Shown here: positions 12,701-22,600 of the stretch, piece by piece
How positions within the stretch are numbered: the stretch's first letter is position 1
Layout of the letters: each line of letters opens with the position of its first letter
Origin: Eumeta japonica
Taxonomy: Eukaryota > Arthropoda > Insecta > Lepidoptera > Psychidae
Length of the DNA: 64,000 nucleotides
Assembly: GCA_005406025.1 (NCBI GenBank)
Contig: BGZK01001029.1
Location: 161,326-225,325 of the forward strand
Direction of reading: 5' to 3'
Notes under the pieces: generated by a model
Databases searched by the model: none
What the model was told of the DNA's origin: nothing
What the model saw: only the letters and a program-made list of their open reading frames with translations
Position numbers and translations under genes: made by a program

Positions 12701-13055
12701 AACCAGCTTCCTTTACATGTATAACTGAGTTCAATATGTCTATAGGTCTATCTCCACGTAAATCACCATCATACAAATCTCGAGGTAACTCTAATACGTG
12801 AACACCGTCGTTATTTACAACAGCCAAACAACAAGTACCGTCGGGGGACCATTTGGAACCGCGGAGATATGGCTGCACAGTGTCTTTACTATATTCTGTT
12901 GGCGACCATGAAGATTTACTAAGCTCTACGAGAGATTTTGCTGAAAATAAACGATGTTCATTTTCTTGTACACTATCTCGATCTCCTGAACAAGTTTTTA
13001 ACTCTACTGATTTTTCTACATCTTTAATAGGTTCTGTTATTTCCATAATTGACAT
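6434..13055 (-). CDS. WRAP53: Telomerase Cajal body protein 1 homologue (WRAP53/TCAB1/WDR79), five exons
   Basis: A WD40 beta-propeller protein. In animals it binds the CAB box of small Cajal-body RNAs and telomerase RNA and delivers them to Cajal bodies. Exons, 5' to 3' on the minus strand: 13055-12643, 11813-11625, 9905-9742, 8549-8251, 6712-6434. Joined, they give 447 residues in one frame. ATG 13055 is the first in-frame ATG. Family landmarks in order: SKWSPDGTCCLAVVNNDGVH (first blade), WDAFDGSLRCTYRGYN, FSHDGTKIIAGY, ETDRPGRDFSEHS, GHSGGVTHMKFTTDG, SGARKDDKLLVWDIR, TNQRIYFDISPCGKYLVTG, and the diagnostic NSVSIHPCRPILATGSGQYH near the end. The roughly 100-residue leader before the first blade is acidic/polar and poorly conserved, as in the family. 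It is about 100 residues shorter than the human protein, mainly at the termini. Introns 2 and 4 contain transposons; introns 1 and 3 show nothing. It diverges from ZC3H14. Confidence 0.95.
6933..7650 (+). mobile_element. TIR element 'E', copy 1 (truncated), in WRAP53 intron 4
   Basis: The left end (ATACCAAATGGAATCGATCA at 6933) followed by AACAACTTTGCCAAA matches both ends of the complete copy at 28117-28965. The interior from about 7090 to 7500 matches the reverse complement of that copy, with shared stretches such as TATTGACGTTTTT and GTTTATCGTTTACGCG. Beyond 7490 it carries sequence absent from the other copy, including a 60-codon open stretch (AVYRLRDN, GRTSEISSHIEERILNFL) that resembles a helix-turn-helix transposase N-terminus. 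No matching right end was found. Confidence 0.7.
8251..8549 (-). CDS. WRAP53: WRAP53 exon 4
   Basis: Residues 256-355, from acceptor TTATTTATAG to donor TTTAGG then GTAAGA. Carries the most conserved blades: GGVTHMKFTTDG, SGARKDDKLLVWD and TNQRIYFDISPCGKYL, ending DDGSFR. Confidence 0.94.
9742..9905 (-). CDS. WRAP53: WRAP53 exon 3
   Basis: Residues 201-256, from acceptor TTTATTGCAG to donor CATTCAG then GTGTAC. Reads PGRDFSEHSVKYPASCFAIN and then ILAVGSWNSSISLYNMSE. It is too short to stand out as an open frame and was found by following the WRAP53 alignment across the gap. Confidence 0.9.
10111..10287. mobile_element. Palindromic MITE nested in the piggyBac-like element
   Basis: The terminal inverted repeats are perfect: TGGCCGTGTTCGTTGGCG plus a run of T at 10111-10138, and its reverse complement at 10261-10287. 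A second inner inverted pair (GCGCAAGCGC and GCGCATGCG) and the GC-rich middle give long open frames on both strands. These are not genes. No clear target-site duplication is visible. Confidence 0.8.
10609..10860 (+). pseudogene. piggyBac-like transposase C-terminal remnant
   Basis: An open stretch ending at stop 10858-10860. It carries the Cys/His pattern of the piggyBac C-terminal cysteine-rich domain: C34, then CC at 44-45, C48, C53, C57 and H62 in CCSNCDVPLCIIPCFKLYH. This domain binds the transposon ends in the family. The catalytic Asp-containing core is absent from the element, so the fragment is non-functional. Confidence 0.8.
11625..11813 (-). CDS. WRAP53: WRAP53 exon 2
   Basis: Residues 138-201, from acceptor GATTTCAG to donor GATCG then GTATGT. 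Reads WLTTRQNGPVQMWDAFDGS and ends in KKFLRTFETDR. 189 bases, in phase with both neighbours. Confidence 0.92.
12643..13055 (-). CDS. WRAP53: WRAP53 exon 1
   Basis: Encodes residues 1-138: a low-complexity leader, then the first propeller blade (SKWSPDGTCCLAV, LELPRDLYDGD) and YDFCWFPGMNSSYPETC. The donor is ATGTAG then GTATGG. Two bases of a serine codon are carried into exon 2. Confidence 0.92.
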
Positions 13056-13259
13056 ATTATTATTAGAATATATACAGAAAAAAGTCAAAAGTAAATTTTT
13101 AAGCTACAAACTCTCTTTATAATATAAATATAATGCCGTTATTGTCCTTTACGACCTTAAGACTAAACATCAAAACATTTAAAAAAAAATCACATACATT
13201 GTCTAAATTGACATCTCAGACAGTGTTGCCGAACTATAAATTTTTTTCCCTTTAAAAAT
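13056..13259. other. WRAP53 5' flank
   Basis: The AT-rich stretch upstream of the WRAP53 start codon should contain its 5' UTR and core promoter. No TATA box or other named element could be picked out with confidence. Confidence 0.4.
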
Positions 13260-14074
13260 CATGTCAATAATCTCCAAACGGGACTCGAATTACTTACGTC
13301 CGTAGGACTTACCACCTTATCTAAGGCCAACTCTACACGTGTCCCTCGGGTGATAATAAATAAGTAGATAATAATGCTAACTCTCAGGTGGTGGTCAAGT
13401 AACCTAATCTAACGAGTCTAACCAGCTTGATAGTCAAAGGTAGAGAAAGTGACCTCAATAATCCGGTACCTCTTTGTCATGTTTCGTGAGGCTGGGAGGT
13501 TTGGCTTAATCATCCGAACCACGAGGAAGACAACTACAATAATAAATTGTCCTAATCCTAAAGTTAAAACTGTGCCAAAAGGATGAATGGCCGAAGGGAT
13601 TCCATTTCCAGAGACCTACCTAGATGGACCAGGATAACATTGTTGTAATGTGATTTCTTACATGAGATGGATGTAACCTATAAGCGACCATCTAAATTAA
13701 ACTCATACTCGTGGGAACCAAATAATAGAATCACATAATATAAGCAATAAAAGAACTGAAAATGCATTGACTCATCAAGCTATCTTTTGGACTATTTAAC
13801 AAACAGAGATATAGCTCACTCTGTCAGCTTCCATCTGCATCACAGTCTACATCCACTTCATTCACCCCATCCACCTCTGAGAAACCCTCAGATTATTCCT
13901 CAAATCTGTCAGACTTACAATCGACCGATGCAAATCAGCCACACCCGATGTGGCAGTAAGTGACCAGATCAAAGAAATGAAAAGTGGTACAGCAATAGCT
14001 ATCACATAACACAATCTCCACTCAAAACCATTTCATTTTTTTTCCAACAGATTTCATGGAAGGCGTTAACAGTT

Positions 14075-14625
14075 AGTCTGTTCCTTCCTACCTATAAATC
14101 TCAACGAATTTATAAAGATCTAAGTAAACTCACAAAATTGGTTGTATCCATCATTAGCCCCGTTAACTTCAAGTATAAAACAGTAGTACAAAACAGCAGA
14201 CAGTTACAAAAAAGCTTTAATTTCATATGATAAAAAGAATTGATGGAATATATATTTACTCGAAAACCTTACGAGATTCTCAAAAAAAAAAAGCAAAAAA
14301 GTGCATGGTGAAATAGTTTACTCCCGTTATGGTCCCGATAAGAACCCTATCTCAATTTTCTTTGTCAATCTAGAACACAATAGCAATAATAAATTGGTGA
14401 AGGAAATTAAGCGTATCTACCACCAAGTAAAATCGAAGATCCAGATAAGATGAAAACCAAAGTGCAATGCCAAAGATGTCATTGCATCAAGAAAATGCCA
14501 AAGAATGCAAAAGCTTAGACTGCTCCAGGAAATCCTGAAATACACTCGTAAAATGGACCTTCTGTTTTTTTGCGAACATCCTACCAACTGTAAAGGTTGC
14601 CAAGTATACAAGAAAATAACCTTTA
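14075..14625 (+). pseudogene. Jockey gag (ORF1) remnant
   Basis: Pieces in different frames match a jockey-type gag: YFTRKPYEILKKK-like sequence near 14255, YGPDKNPISIFFVNLEHNSN (14325-14385), a decayed zinc-knuckle segment (VQCQRCH), and TNCKGCQVYKKITF (14584-14625), the conserved end of the gag knuckles. Several frameshifts and stops are present. Confidence 0.75.
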
Positions 14626-15009
14626 GAAAGGTGAAATGATTACTTCAGACAATGATGCCAAAGCACACAAGCACCAGATGAATTAGTAAGAGACCTACCC
14701 TGATCAAACCTACAATATCGCTTTCAACAGTCATACGCAAGCATAACTACAGGCAACACTCATAACCTAAAATTGAAAATACTAATATCACCCAACAAAA
14801 CTCACTGGAATAACTTTGTGTGAAACTAGATGAAAAAATTGACCAAATTTTCCAACAAATCAGTACCCTGATGAGGATGTTGACAACAGTCAACAACAAG
14901 TTTGCTTAAATGCTGACCTTATGAGTGGCTTCCTGAACCATCAATAGCTAAATTCCAAATATCCTAGAGCTAGTATTCATCATATTGACCAATAAGCTAG
15001 ATATAGAGT

Positions 15010-15230
15010 GAACATCAGAATCACATGTTACTGCAAGAAGTAGGTTCCACATTAAAGGCTACAACATTTATACCACTCGTTATCCCGAAGGGAAAGCGCC
15101 CCCTGGAACATGCCTGGCCATCAGAATTAATTTGAAGCATTCAACCTTAGAGCCCTTCTCCACGCCACAACTTCAAGCAACGTCCTTTAAAGTTAAAGAT
15201 CACTCCGAATCTATCATTTTTCTTTAATAT
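15010..15230 (+). pseudogene. Jockey ORF2 endonuclease fragment
   Basis: One frame reads RFHIKGYNIYTTRYPEGKAP, then GTCLAIRINLKHSTLEPFST and PQLQATSFKV. This corresponds to the N-terminal part of an apurinic-type endonuclease of non-LTR elements. The sequence ends abruptly at about 15230 with no trace of the reverse transcriptase. Confidence 0.75.
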
Positions 15231-15235
15231 AGTGC

Positions 15236-16641
15236 TCATTTAAACATAGGATAACCTGAGAAAATGTTTTTAAATTTCTTCCAAACATTGTAATTTACAG
15301 TTTAACAAATAAAAGGGAGGACAATTGCTATTACTTTTGGAACGATTATTTCCAAAAATATTTATGTAATCAGAAAAATTGCTTAGAAATCTTAAAGTAT
15401 TTTTAAATGAACTGTCGAAATATGTGCCGCGTGTTAATGATTGATGACAATTTTTTTTAGCTTCTATTATGTGCATGAAGTGCACCCCCTAGAAATATTT
15501 GTTTATTTTATTTAACTACGAACATAAGTAGCAGCTTATACAAGACACCTATACTATAAATTTCATCAATAAAAATTTTATGGTTTTTAATTATAATGCC
15601 TGTGACATACGTATGGTAATAATTACTAAATTAACAAAAAATATATAAATTTAACATATAGAAATGGTATTAATGGTGCATGACATTAACAGCTACATTT
15701 TTTAATTATTTTACTTATCGGTATGTAAAATGACCAGCTGTTATATTCTGTGGTTTTTATGCTAAACACGTAATTTTTAGCGTATACAAGTAAAGCCTAA
15801 TTGTAGCATGGTCACATATTACAAATGAATTATTAGCACCAAAAAAAGTTCATTATTCATATATATTAATAATTATAATTATATATTTAATCTGCAATAA
15901 GTATTTAATTTGCTGTTTGTGATCTATATATATAAATATTCTCCTTGCTTTTTAATCAGATTTTAAAAGGTAGTTGAGAGGTATATAGTTTTTTTACAAA
16001 TTTAAACCCGCTTCCGACTGACTACAGGCTACTTCTTTACTCCATCATTATGACGTAATATTAAAAAAATAGCTTTTAAGAAATGCTTGTAGTATTTTTC
16101 GCGCCTCTCATGAATTATTACTTTCGAATGACAAATTAATTAGAATGTGGATAAAAGGTTGCTACTGTATGTCGTCCCTTTTTTGTTATAAAAACCGTCA
16201 ACAGAGCCATCGGTAAGATCAACCGTTAACATAGGTTGTTTAACTTTTCTTTGCTATCTAAATGATGGTGGTGGTCATTAATTGCCGATCATGGACCTTC
16301 GTTAAAGGGGAACATTAGAAAACTGAAGTTTTTTGTATGCATTTATTGCAAATTTCAAGGAGATCTTGGCAATACTGAAATTAATTTTATTGACTTTTGA
16401 CAGTTCTAGTCATAGATTATGTTCTAGTTGTGAACTCTTTCAGAGTTTGTGGTTTATTGGTTTCATGAATAAATTATTAAAATTATTTATTTGCTTTTTG
16501 AAAACCGTTTAATAACAAATAATGCTTCAATTAATTCATATTTAGCTTCCAAGAATAGAACTAAAGGTTTACATATTTATTTGGTAGTACTTAGTACTAC
16601 ATAGTACTGAAATTAATAAATGAATGCTGAATAAACCGAAA
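15236..16641. other. AT-rich upstream region of ZC3H14
   Basis: Should hold the ZC3H14 promoter and 5' UTR. No TATA box, exon or recognisable repeat was found. The last 60 bases before the start codon include a TAGTACTTAGTACTACATAG short palindromic stretch. Confidence 0.4.
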
Positions 16642-16677
16642 ATGGACGTCGGTAGTGAAATTGGCCATAAGATGCGG
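16642..16677 (+). CDS. ZC3H14: ZC3H14 exon 1
   Basis: Twelve codons, MDVGSEIGHKMR, ending at donor CGG then GTAAAC. The ATG is preceded by CCGAAA, giving A at -3 and G at +4. The sequence fits the short conserved N-terminus of the family. Confidence 0.88.
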
Positions 16678-19600
16678 GTAAACGTTGTAATTTACAGTTT
16701 TCAAATTTAAAATGTTCGCTTTTTGTGGAATCCGTCCATTAATGATTTGAATTTTCAGTCTGCTATCAAAGCGAAGCTCACAGAACTGCCTGGATGTTAC
16801 GTTGGTAAGCATATTTTGTAATCAAATTTCGTTGAATGTATTGTAATTTTTATTTATTTATTCATTAGTACTTAAGACATCGTAGACATTTACTTCTTTA
16901 ATTACGGAATCGAATTTACTAGTAATAAATGAAAGTAGATATAAACATCCTGTCCCATCTAACTTCTTGCTGTCAAATAAATTATTTTGTAATAACATGA
17001 TTGTTGTTTAAGATACTTTTTCAGTACAATATTTATTTAAATCTTGCATTTGTTACAAGTTTAAAATGTCTTCATGCTTTTATTTACTATTACTTATGAT
17101 TGATATGAAATCTTTTTTTCCAATGCATTAAACTTCCTTTACAATCAATATTTTTGTAATTGTTTTACATTGTCGCTAGATGATGAACTCCCAGACTATG
17201 TGATGGTGATGGTAGCCAATAAACGTACACGTGCACAAATGGAAGATGATCTCCAGTTATTCCTAGGCGATAACACTCAATTATTTGTTAACTGGCTGCA
17301 TCAAGTTTTGAAGAAGCTAGAAGAAGTCACAGTTACTACACCTCTCAGTAAGGTTTTAAAACTTGTCAAAATAATTTTAATTTACATGTGTAGCTAATTA
17401 TGACTACAATTAATTTTTTTTAATTATGTGTTGTGTAGGTCAGATTGAAAAGCATGACAAAGCTAAATCTAAGTCAGAAGTGAAAGAAGCAAAGAGCAAG
17501 GACAAAAAAGATAAAACTAAAGACAAAAAACTTAATACTTCAAAGAAATCCAAAAAGAAGGATAAGGATAAAAAGAAAAAGAAAGAAGAGAAAAAAGCTC
17601 ATAAGGCCAAAAAGAAAAGTAAGGAACATGAAAGGATTAGACCTAATGTTCCTCCTTTACTTATGAATATGGAAAAAGAATCTGAACCTTCAATTACAGA
17701 CGTATTCGCCGGACAGATTTTGAAAAATCATGGTATTACAGTAGATTCTTACACAGATGTAGGGGATAAGGAAATCAAACCTGATTTACCTACAAAAAAG
17801 ACTCATTTTCCTATAATTGACCCAGCGACAATTTCTTCGGGTTCTGTAGTAACAACATATGATAGTCAACCATCTGACAAATGCAAAGATAAATCTTTAG
17901 AAACAAACAAATGTACCAAGCCTACGCATCAGTTTCCACCAAGAGAGGAACAAATAAAAGAAATAACTAAAATCGAAGCAAGAATACAAGATCTAAGACA
18001 AAAATTGGCAGAAAAAAAGGAGACTATGTCAGATGATGAAGATTTTTTAAACATTAGAACTGAGGCTGAAGAACTAATGAATGATTTTGCTGAGGATGTT
18101 TATCAGGTGATTTTTATTAATTAAAGAATGCTAATGTTTGTAGTACATAATTCAGTCAAAAAATTCTAAACTTTATCATTTATACACATGTTAAGTGATA
18201 GCAATGAGAAACGGCTGTTTAATTGTTGTTAAAAATTCAAGGATAATTGCCCACATAGTTATCATTGTTTCTCTTATATGCAGAAAAATGAAAGGATAAT
18301 ACTTTTTATTTGAAAAAAAAAAAACTTTGCAGACCAGCTCCAAAATTTCCTTTATTATTTTGACCAACAATGTTTTTAAGCATAAAAAGATCAGTGCTAT
18401 TTTTCAAAAATATCGGAGATATAAAAAATTATTCAATTACTATTTTTCGAATATTCTGTAAGATATCTTTTGAATGAAAAACCGATTAGGTTGGGGGCTA
18501 ATAACATTTGATTCTTGGCTAAGTTATATAAAAAAAAATTTATGTAACTTACATTTTTGTTTAATTACAACAATATATTTTAATCAATGATGATTTCAAT
18601 ACTACTTCAGAGTTAGAAATTTTTTTATTTGTGATTTCTCATGAAGAAATGAATATTCAGCACAATTTCATTAAGAGTAAGCATTAAATTATTCTTTCAA
18701 TCAGCGAACAACGTAAGTTCCATGACAAACACATAAGAACTCAGTTATAAGATTCACTCTTTCAATGCTAGCTAGTATCTTAGATTTTGTTATTTTCACC
18801 TCTCATGAATGAAAATTTGGTAACAAAGCAAAAATAGTCCAAATATGCAAAAACAAAGAAACTATAGCATATTTTTCCTAACAAATTTCCCTACTAGAAA
18901 ATTAGTCAGCAATAGTGTTGTAAAAGATGTGTATGACTTGTTTCAACCTTACTTTGAAGTCAAATATTTGTTTGCCTGTTTTCCGTTTGTCTGTTACAGT
19001 TTAATTTTATAAAACACTAGAAATAGAAATTTGTTGGTCGTACATAACACATTATCTAAAAAATTTAAAATATTTAAGTATTAATTTTTCTTTGCAAACC
19101 AATATATTATTCTTTTAATGGCTATACTATTATATTTAGCCTGCAATACTTATTTAAATTTTTAAGTATCAAAAAATTTTTGTTAATTGTAATCCGACTT
19201 ATTTAAGTATTTTCATATATGTGTCTAAAATATTTTGTTATTTAAAGTATAAAATCTAAAATTGTTGTGAAATTGTGATATAAAACATGTTTTCCATTTT
19301 ATATGAAAGAATTATTATTGATTTGCTTTTGACCAAAGCGAAATTGAACAATGAATTTCTCAATGATCGTTGGGAAATATACTTCATATTTATTAAACCA
19401 TAGGAAATAGAAATTGAAATGTCCAATGTCAAGCTATGATGACGTGAATTGTGCATACATCAAATAGCTCAAAATTCGACATCAGTGCCACCAATGGTAC
19501 ACAATCATATTTGTTACAAATACAATACCTATGAATTATTTGCAGAAGTCAACTATTCATGAATTTCTCCGATCTTAATAGTCAGTTATTGATTTTTAAA

Positions 19601-22600
19601 AATATTGAATGATGGTGGGGATGGTTAAGTTTTGCATTGTATATTTTCATATAAAAAAATAGCTTCAGAATAAAAAAAAAATCTTGAAACCCAATCACAT
19701 TGCCACCTACAAAGTCCAATTATAAATCTAAACTATCTAGAGACCTATGCAAACATACACAAAAACTTACACCATAATCAATCCAGCTGTTTAAGAGAAA
19801 TTTTGTGACTAACACATAGAGAAAAATTATATAAATAAAGATAGACTTGATTAGATTTTGAAATCAATCAGTTCTATAAATGTAAGAAAATGTTTTTTCG
19901 AATACATTTTCTTACAATATTTATAGTTAATAAATACCAATATAGTATTCTCTTTTACTATATTGGTATTTATTAAAAATCCGTAATAGTATTTTATAAA
20001 AAATAATGTGTGGTAGAGCTTTGCTGTAGTCAACTTGGGTACAATACAAAAATGGGCCAATTTGACCTTAGAAATATTATAGTCTCACAGAATACAGATG
20101 TGAAGTAACAGCTTTCGCTATTGCTTTCCTAAGTGAAAGTTCTGATGGCCCCCTCCTTCTTCATCATACTACTGGATGGAGGGGAGAGCCCCTCCATCAC
20201 TACTGTTCCCTCTCCATTACCCCACTACACTTTCCATCACCTTAATCCTGCATTCATCACTCCATTTCCCCTTCCATCAGATATCCTGTTCCTACACAAG
20301 AGGCCGGCAAAGCACTGGTGAATCCTCTGGGATTGTTAGTATTCGTGTGGAGGTAACCATCTACTCTCTGATGGCTCGCTTGCTAATTTGTCTCTCGATT
20401 GTGCTATAAAAAACAATCTTCATGCAGAATTAATTTATAAAATTCGCTTGGAGTTTCGATTCGAAAATTCCTAAATTAGTTCCCCAGTAATCTCAAAGCT
20501 GTTAGAGAAATAAAATTGTAACAAAAAATAGTAAAACAAATGCACATCACTATTGTCAGATATATCCAACCTTAGCTTTATAAGAAAATCGATGATTTAT
20601 ATTGAAGAAAATGTCACAATATTATGATGTTTCTGGGGTTCATTTATGTATTAGTAAAACCATTTGATTCATTATAATCATACGTTTTTGTTTTTGTTCT
20701 TTAAAAATGTGAAAATAAAGTTTAAACAGAAAAAACTAAAAAGAGTAATTTGTCTGATATATAAGAGTAATTTGTCTTATATAATAACCCTTTGTCACAA
20801 TTTATTTCCCGGATATATCAGACCATGGCCATCAAAGGGTTAAATAAACTAAATCTAATCACAGTATGAAAATCATTATTAGATAAACATTTATCAAAAA
20901 GAGCATTATACAATTTGTGAATATTTAGAGGATAGTCATGGACACAACCAGCCCAACTTCTTGCATGTGTTTCTTTATGTTATAGATCTATTTATATGTT
21001 TAATTATTTTGAATTATAGATTTAAATTTGAAAAGAGGTTTCCTAAGTTTCTTGCTTATTCTTTTCGAGACAAAACTGCCTTCTGAATAGGTGGTATACC
21101 TAGTAGGAAAGTAGTAAAATGTAAATTCTTAAAATATTGTGATGTATTTCAAGTGTTACCCATAACATATCAGATGAAGATATATTTGAAAAAAAAGAAA
21201 TATTGACAAGGGGGATACAACTTTATCATTATTTATTTAAATGTTACATATCAGAAAAACAAAAAGCATCTTCAGCCTTTTAAATGGCCATTTATTAATA
21301 GAATTATCTTTTTTTCAGGAAATAAAATTGATAAAACCACCTGTCTCTGCTGTAACAACGACTCCGCCCTTACAACCAGATCTCATTGATCCCAAGGATA
21401 TTCCAAAATCAATTTCAAAGTTACCAGCCGTACCCACACCTTTAGATCAAGATACGCTTCCACAAATAGAGTTGCAGTTGCCAAAAAGACCTCTTAGAGA
21501 TAGGTTGGGGGAAAAAGAAGTAAAGAAACCTACTGAGATCTCCAAAGAATCTACTAAAAGGAGACATAGTCCAGAAAGGTTGTTTAGTATTTAATATTTT
21601 TCTCAAGGTATTCTTATTCTGATAATAAGATCATTGTAGCAATCATATGAAAAATATTTATAATTTTTCTGTTCTATATTCTGTCCTTGACTATATTTCC
21701 TTTTTCATAATGGTATGTCAGTAATTTCAATGACATATAGTTGACATTTACAATTTTATCGCACTTAGAATTTAACACATTTTTGTATTAAAATAAGCTT
21801 TAGGATACATTTTTAGTTATACCGTAATGTTTTGTCGAAGCAAAAATTAGTGAAAGTGATTCCTTCTTTGCTTGGTATTCATATTATATTGTTAGTAATT
21901 TAAAAATCATTGATCTTTACGTTTTCTCATTAAAAGTATGTGGACTTGTGAAAAATATAATCCATTGCCTAAGTTATGTACTATTGAAAATTACAGTTAA
22001 TGTTATTTTAATACAGGTCGTTAAAGTAGGAATATTAGGAAAATAAAGTTAAACAAGGCAATTACCATTTAGCCAATATTCACTGGTCAAGGAAAAAAAA
22101 TAGAATCCTGTTATTTTTTTTGGTTTTATCTCAAATAATTCGCAGATTAACAAAGAAAAATAGTTTGTTTCCTGTGATTTATTTTTTGTTTCTCAAATTG
22201 ACACATATTTTTAAAATATGGCAACAATTTTTCTCTAACAGCTTTTGTTTTTGAGATACAGCTAACTACCCTCATTTACTATTTTTACTTAGATTTGCGT
22301 TTTTTATTGAACACTGAAATATATTTTGTTGTTTTCGATATGGCTTCATCAAGAAGATGTTGTGTGCAATCTCGATTATTTTTGCTATATATGTGGTGAA
22401 TATGCATTTGCAAAATATAGAAAACCTATATCAGACTTGATGAAAAATGTGTATCATCAATACTTAATAAATAAAATTGTGAAATGAAGACAAGCCATGG
22501 GTCCATCATATTGTATGCCAGAAATGTGTAGTGTGTCTACAGTTATGGTCCAGTGGAAAAAGAGATGCAGTAATGTTAACACCCATGATTTGGCGAGAAC

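Larger units (their letters stand above)
13260..15235 (+). mobile_element. Jockey-clade non-LTR retrotransposon, decayed and 3'-truncated
   Basis: Plus-strand pieces follow jockey order. A gag-like ORF1 region at about 14075-14625 is followed by a coiled-coil-like tail (KLDEKIDQIFQQISTLMRML, about 14826-14885) and the start of the ORF2 endonuclease (about 15010-15230). Reverse transcriptase is absent. The 5' limit is approximate, because 13260-14050 has no protein landmark. It lies between the two divergent host genes. Confidence 0.75.
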
